From Bacteroidia bacterium (GTDB taxonomy: Bacteria > Bacteroidota > Bacteroidia > UKL13-3), in NCBI GenBank assembly GCA_025454975.1, contig JALONK010000027.1, positions 1 through 43,916 of the forward strand: 43,916 nucleotides of DNA, read 5' to 3'. Shown piece after piece: positions 43,882-43,916 of this stretch; within the stretch, counting starts at the first letter, position 1; every line of letters begins with the position of its first letter. The notes beneath the pieces were generated by a model. The model ran no database searches and was not told where the DNA came from. It worked only from the letters and a program-made list of their open reading frames with translations. The position numbers and the translations under genes are program-made.

Positions 43882-43916
43882 ATGAAAAAGAGCAAATTTA
43901 GTCCGGCTCAAATAGC
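43882..43916 (+). CDS. IS3-family transposase OrfA, N-terminal fragment
   Basis: Only the first 11 codons plus two bases are in the window (MKKSKFSPAQI, then GC). The MKKSKF-x-x-x-QI opening is typical of the IS3-family OrfA helix-turn-helix protein, which binds the element ends before fusion with OrfB by frameshifting. The call rests on this short match and on the terminal repeat upstream. Confidence 0.65.
   Translation, partial: MKKSKFSPAQI

Larger units (their letters stand above)
40516..43916 (+). mobile_element. integron-type gene-cassette array without integrase (CALIN-like)
   Basis: Four cassette-like units follow head to tail: 40516-41227, 41228-42801, 42802-43621, and 43622 to beyond the window, each ending in an attC-like palindrome with a GTTRRRY core. 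All genes point the same way, as in cassette arrays. The 5' end of cassette 3 (TTATAG plus the preceding G) is exactly complementary to CTATAAC in its own 3' site; cassette 1 shows the same relation at 7 of 8 bases (GTTATGGC against GCCATAAT). No tyrosine-recombinase integrase is seen, so the integrase may be elsewhere or absent. Confidence 0.65.
43818..43916 (+). mobile_element. left end of an IS3-family insertion sequence
   Basis: The sequence starting TGTAAGCATCCCC at 43818 looks like an IS3-family terminal inverted repeat (5'-TG start), and 64 bases later a transposase orfA start appears. The right end, target duplication and orfB lie outside the window. Confidence 0.6.

Overview
The window is chromosomal DNA from a member of the Bacteroidota. 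The evidence is low-GC sequence, promoters of the TAnnTTTG (-7) / TTG (-33) type with no clear Shine-Dalgarno sites, cargo proteins with type IX secretion (T9SS) tails, and the conserved run CBS protein - nadK - PorG-like - uppS - bamA - ompH - ompH. I cannot place it below phylum. No rRNA, tRNA or CRISPR array was seen.

Layout. (1) 1-4788: the end of a T9SS type-B cargo gene, a strong terminator, then two overlapping secreted amidohydrolase-family genes in which two of the three amidohydrolase domains have lost the usual HxH metal motif. (2) 4789-6668: small genes (lipoprotein, NUDIX hydrolase, GNAT acetyltransferase, DUF1801). (3) 6680-12576, minus strand: two tandem paralogous T9SS type-A cargo proteins, one carrying an additional seven-repeat FG-GAP/VCBS region. 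(4) 12733-19792: a surface-glycan cluster with three methyltransferases, three glycosyltransferases and a Wzx-type flippase, followed by an orphan pabA/trpG-type amidotransferase. (5) 20405-29838: an envelope block with alpha/beta hydrolase, CBS protein, nadK, three tandem PorG-like DUF6089 proteins, uppS, bamA and two ompH/skp genes, ending in a perfect bidirectional terminator. (6) 29876-35345, minus strand: a TonB-receptor-like outer-membrane protein and uvrA. (7) 35435-40074: a complete cyanophycin module with isoaspartyl peptidase, cyanophycinase and cyanophycin synthetase. (8) 40075-43916: an accessory segment.

The accessory segment is the most interesting part. After a structured repeat-like element it reads as an array of integron-type gene cassettes with no integrase in the window. 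Sites at about 41119-41233, 42675-42807 and 43496-43627 are imperfect palindromes ending in GTTRRRY cores. For two cassettes the first bases of the cassette are complementary to the R'' of the site at its own 3' end (7/7 for the third cassette, 7/8 for the first), which is what excision and insertion of circular cassettes predicts. The cargo is a membrane-anchored unknown protein, an AraC regulator with a VOC-fold lipoprotein, a small membrane protein resembling the transmembrane effectors of Pycsar anti-phage systems (DUF5706/PycTM-like), and a lipoprotein gene apparently cut by an IS3-family element at the right edge.

How it fits together: T9SS cargo genes, PorG-like proteins, BamA and OmpH chaperones and a glycan cluster point to heavy investment in the outer membrane and cell surface. 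The cyanophycin module gives nitrogen and carbon storage and recovery. The right-hand end is a mobile region that may carry a defence gene.
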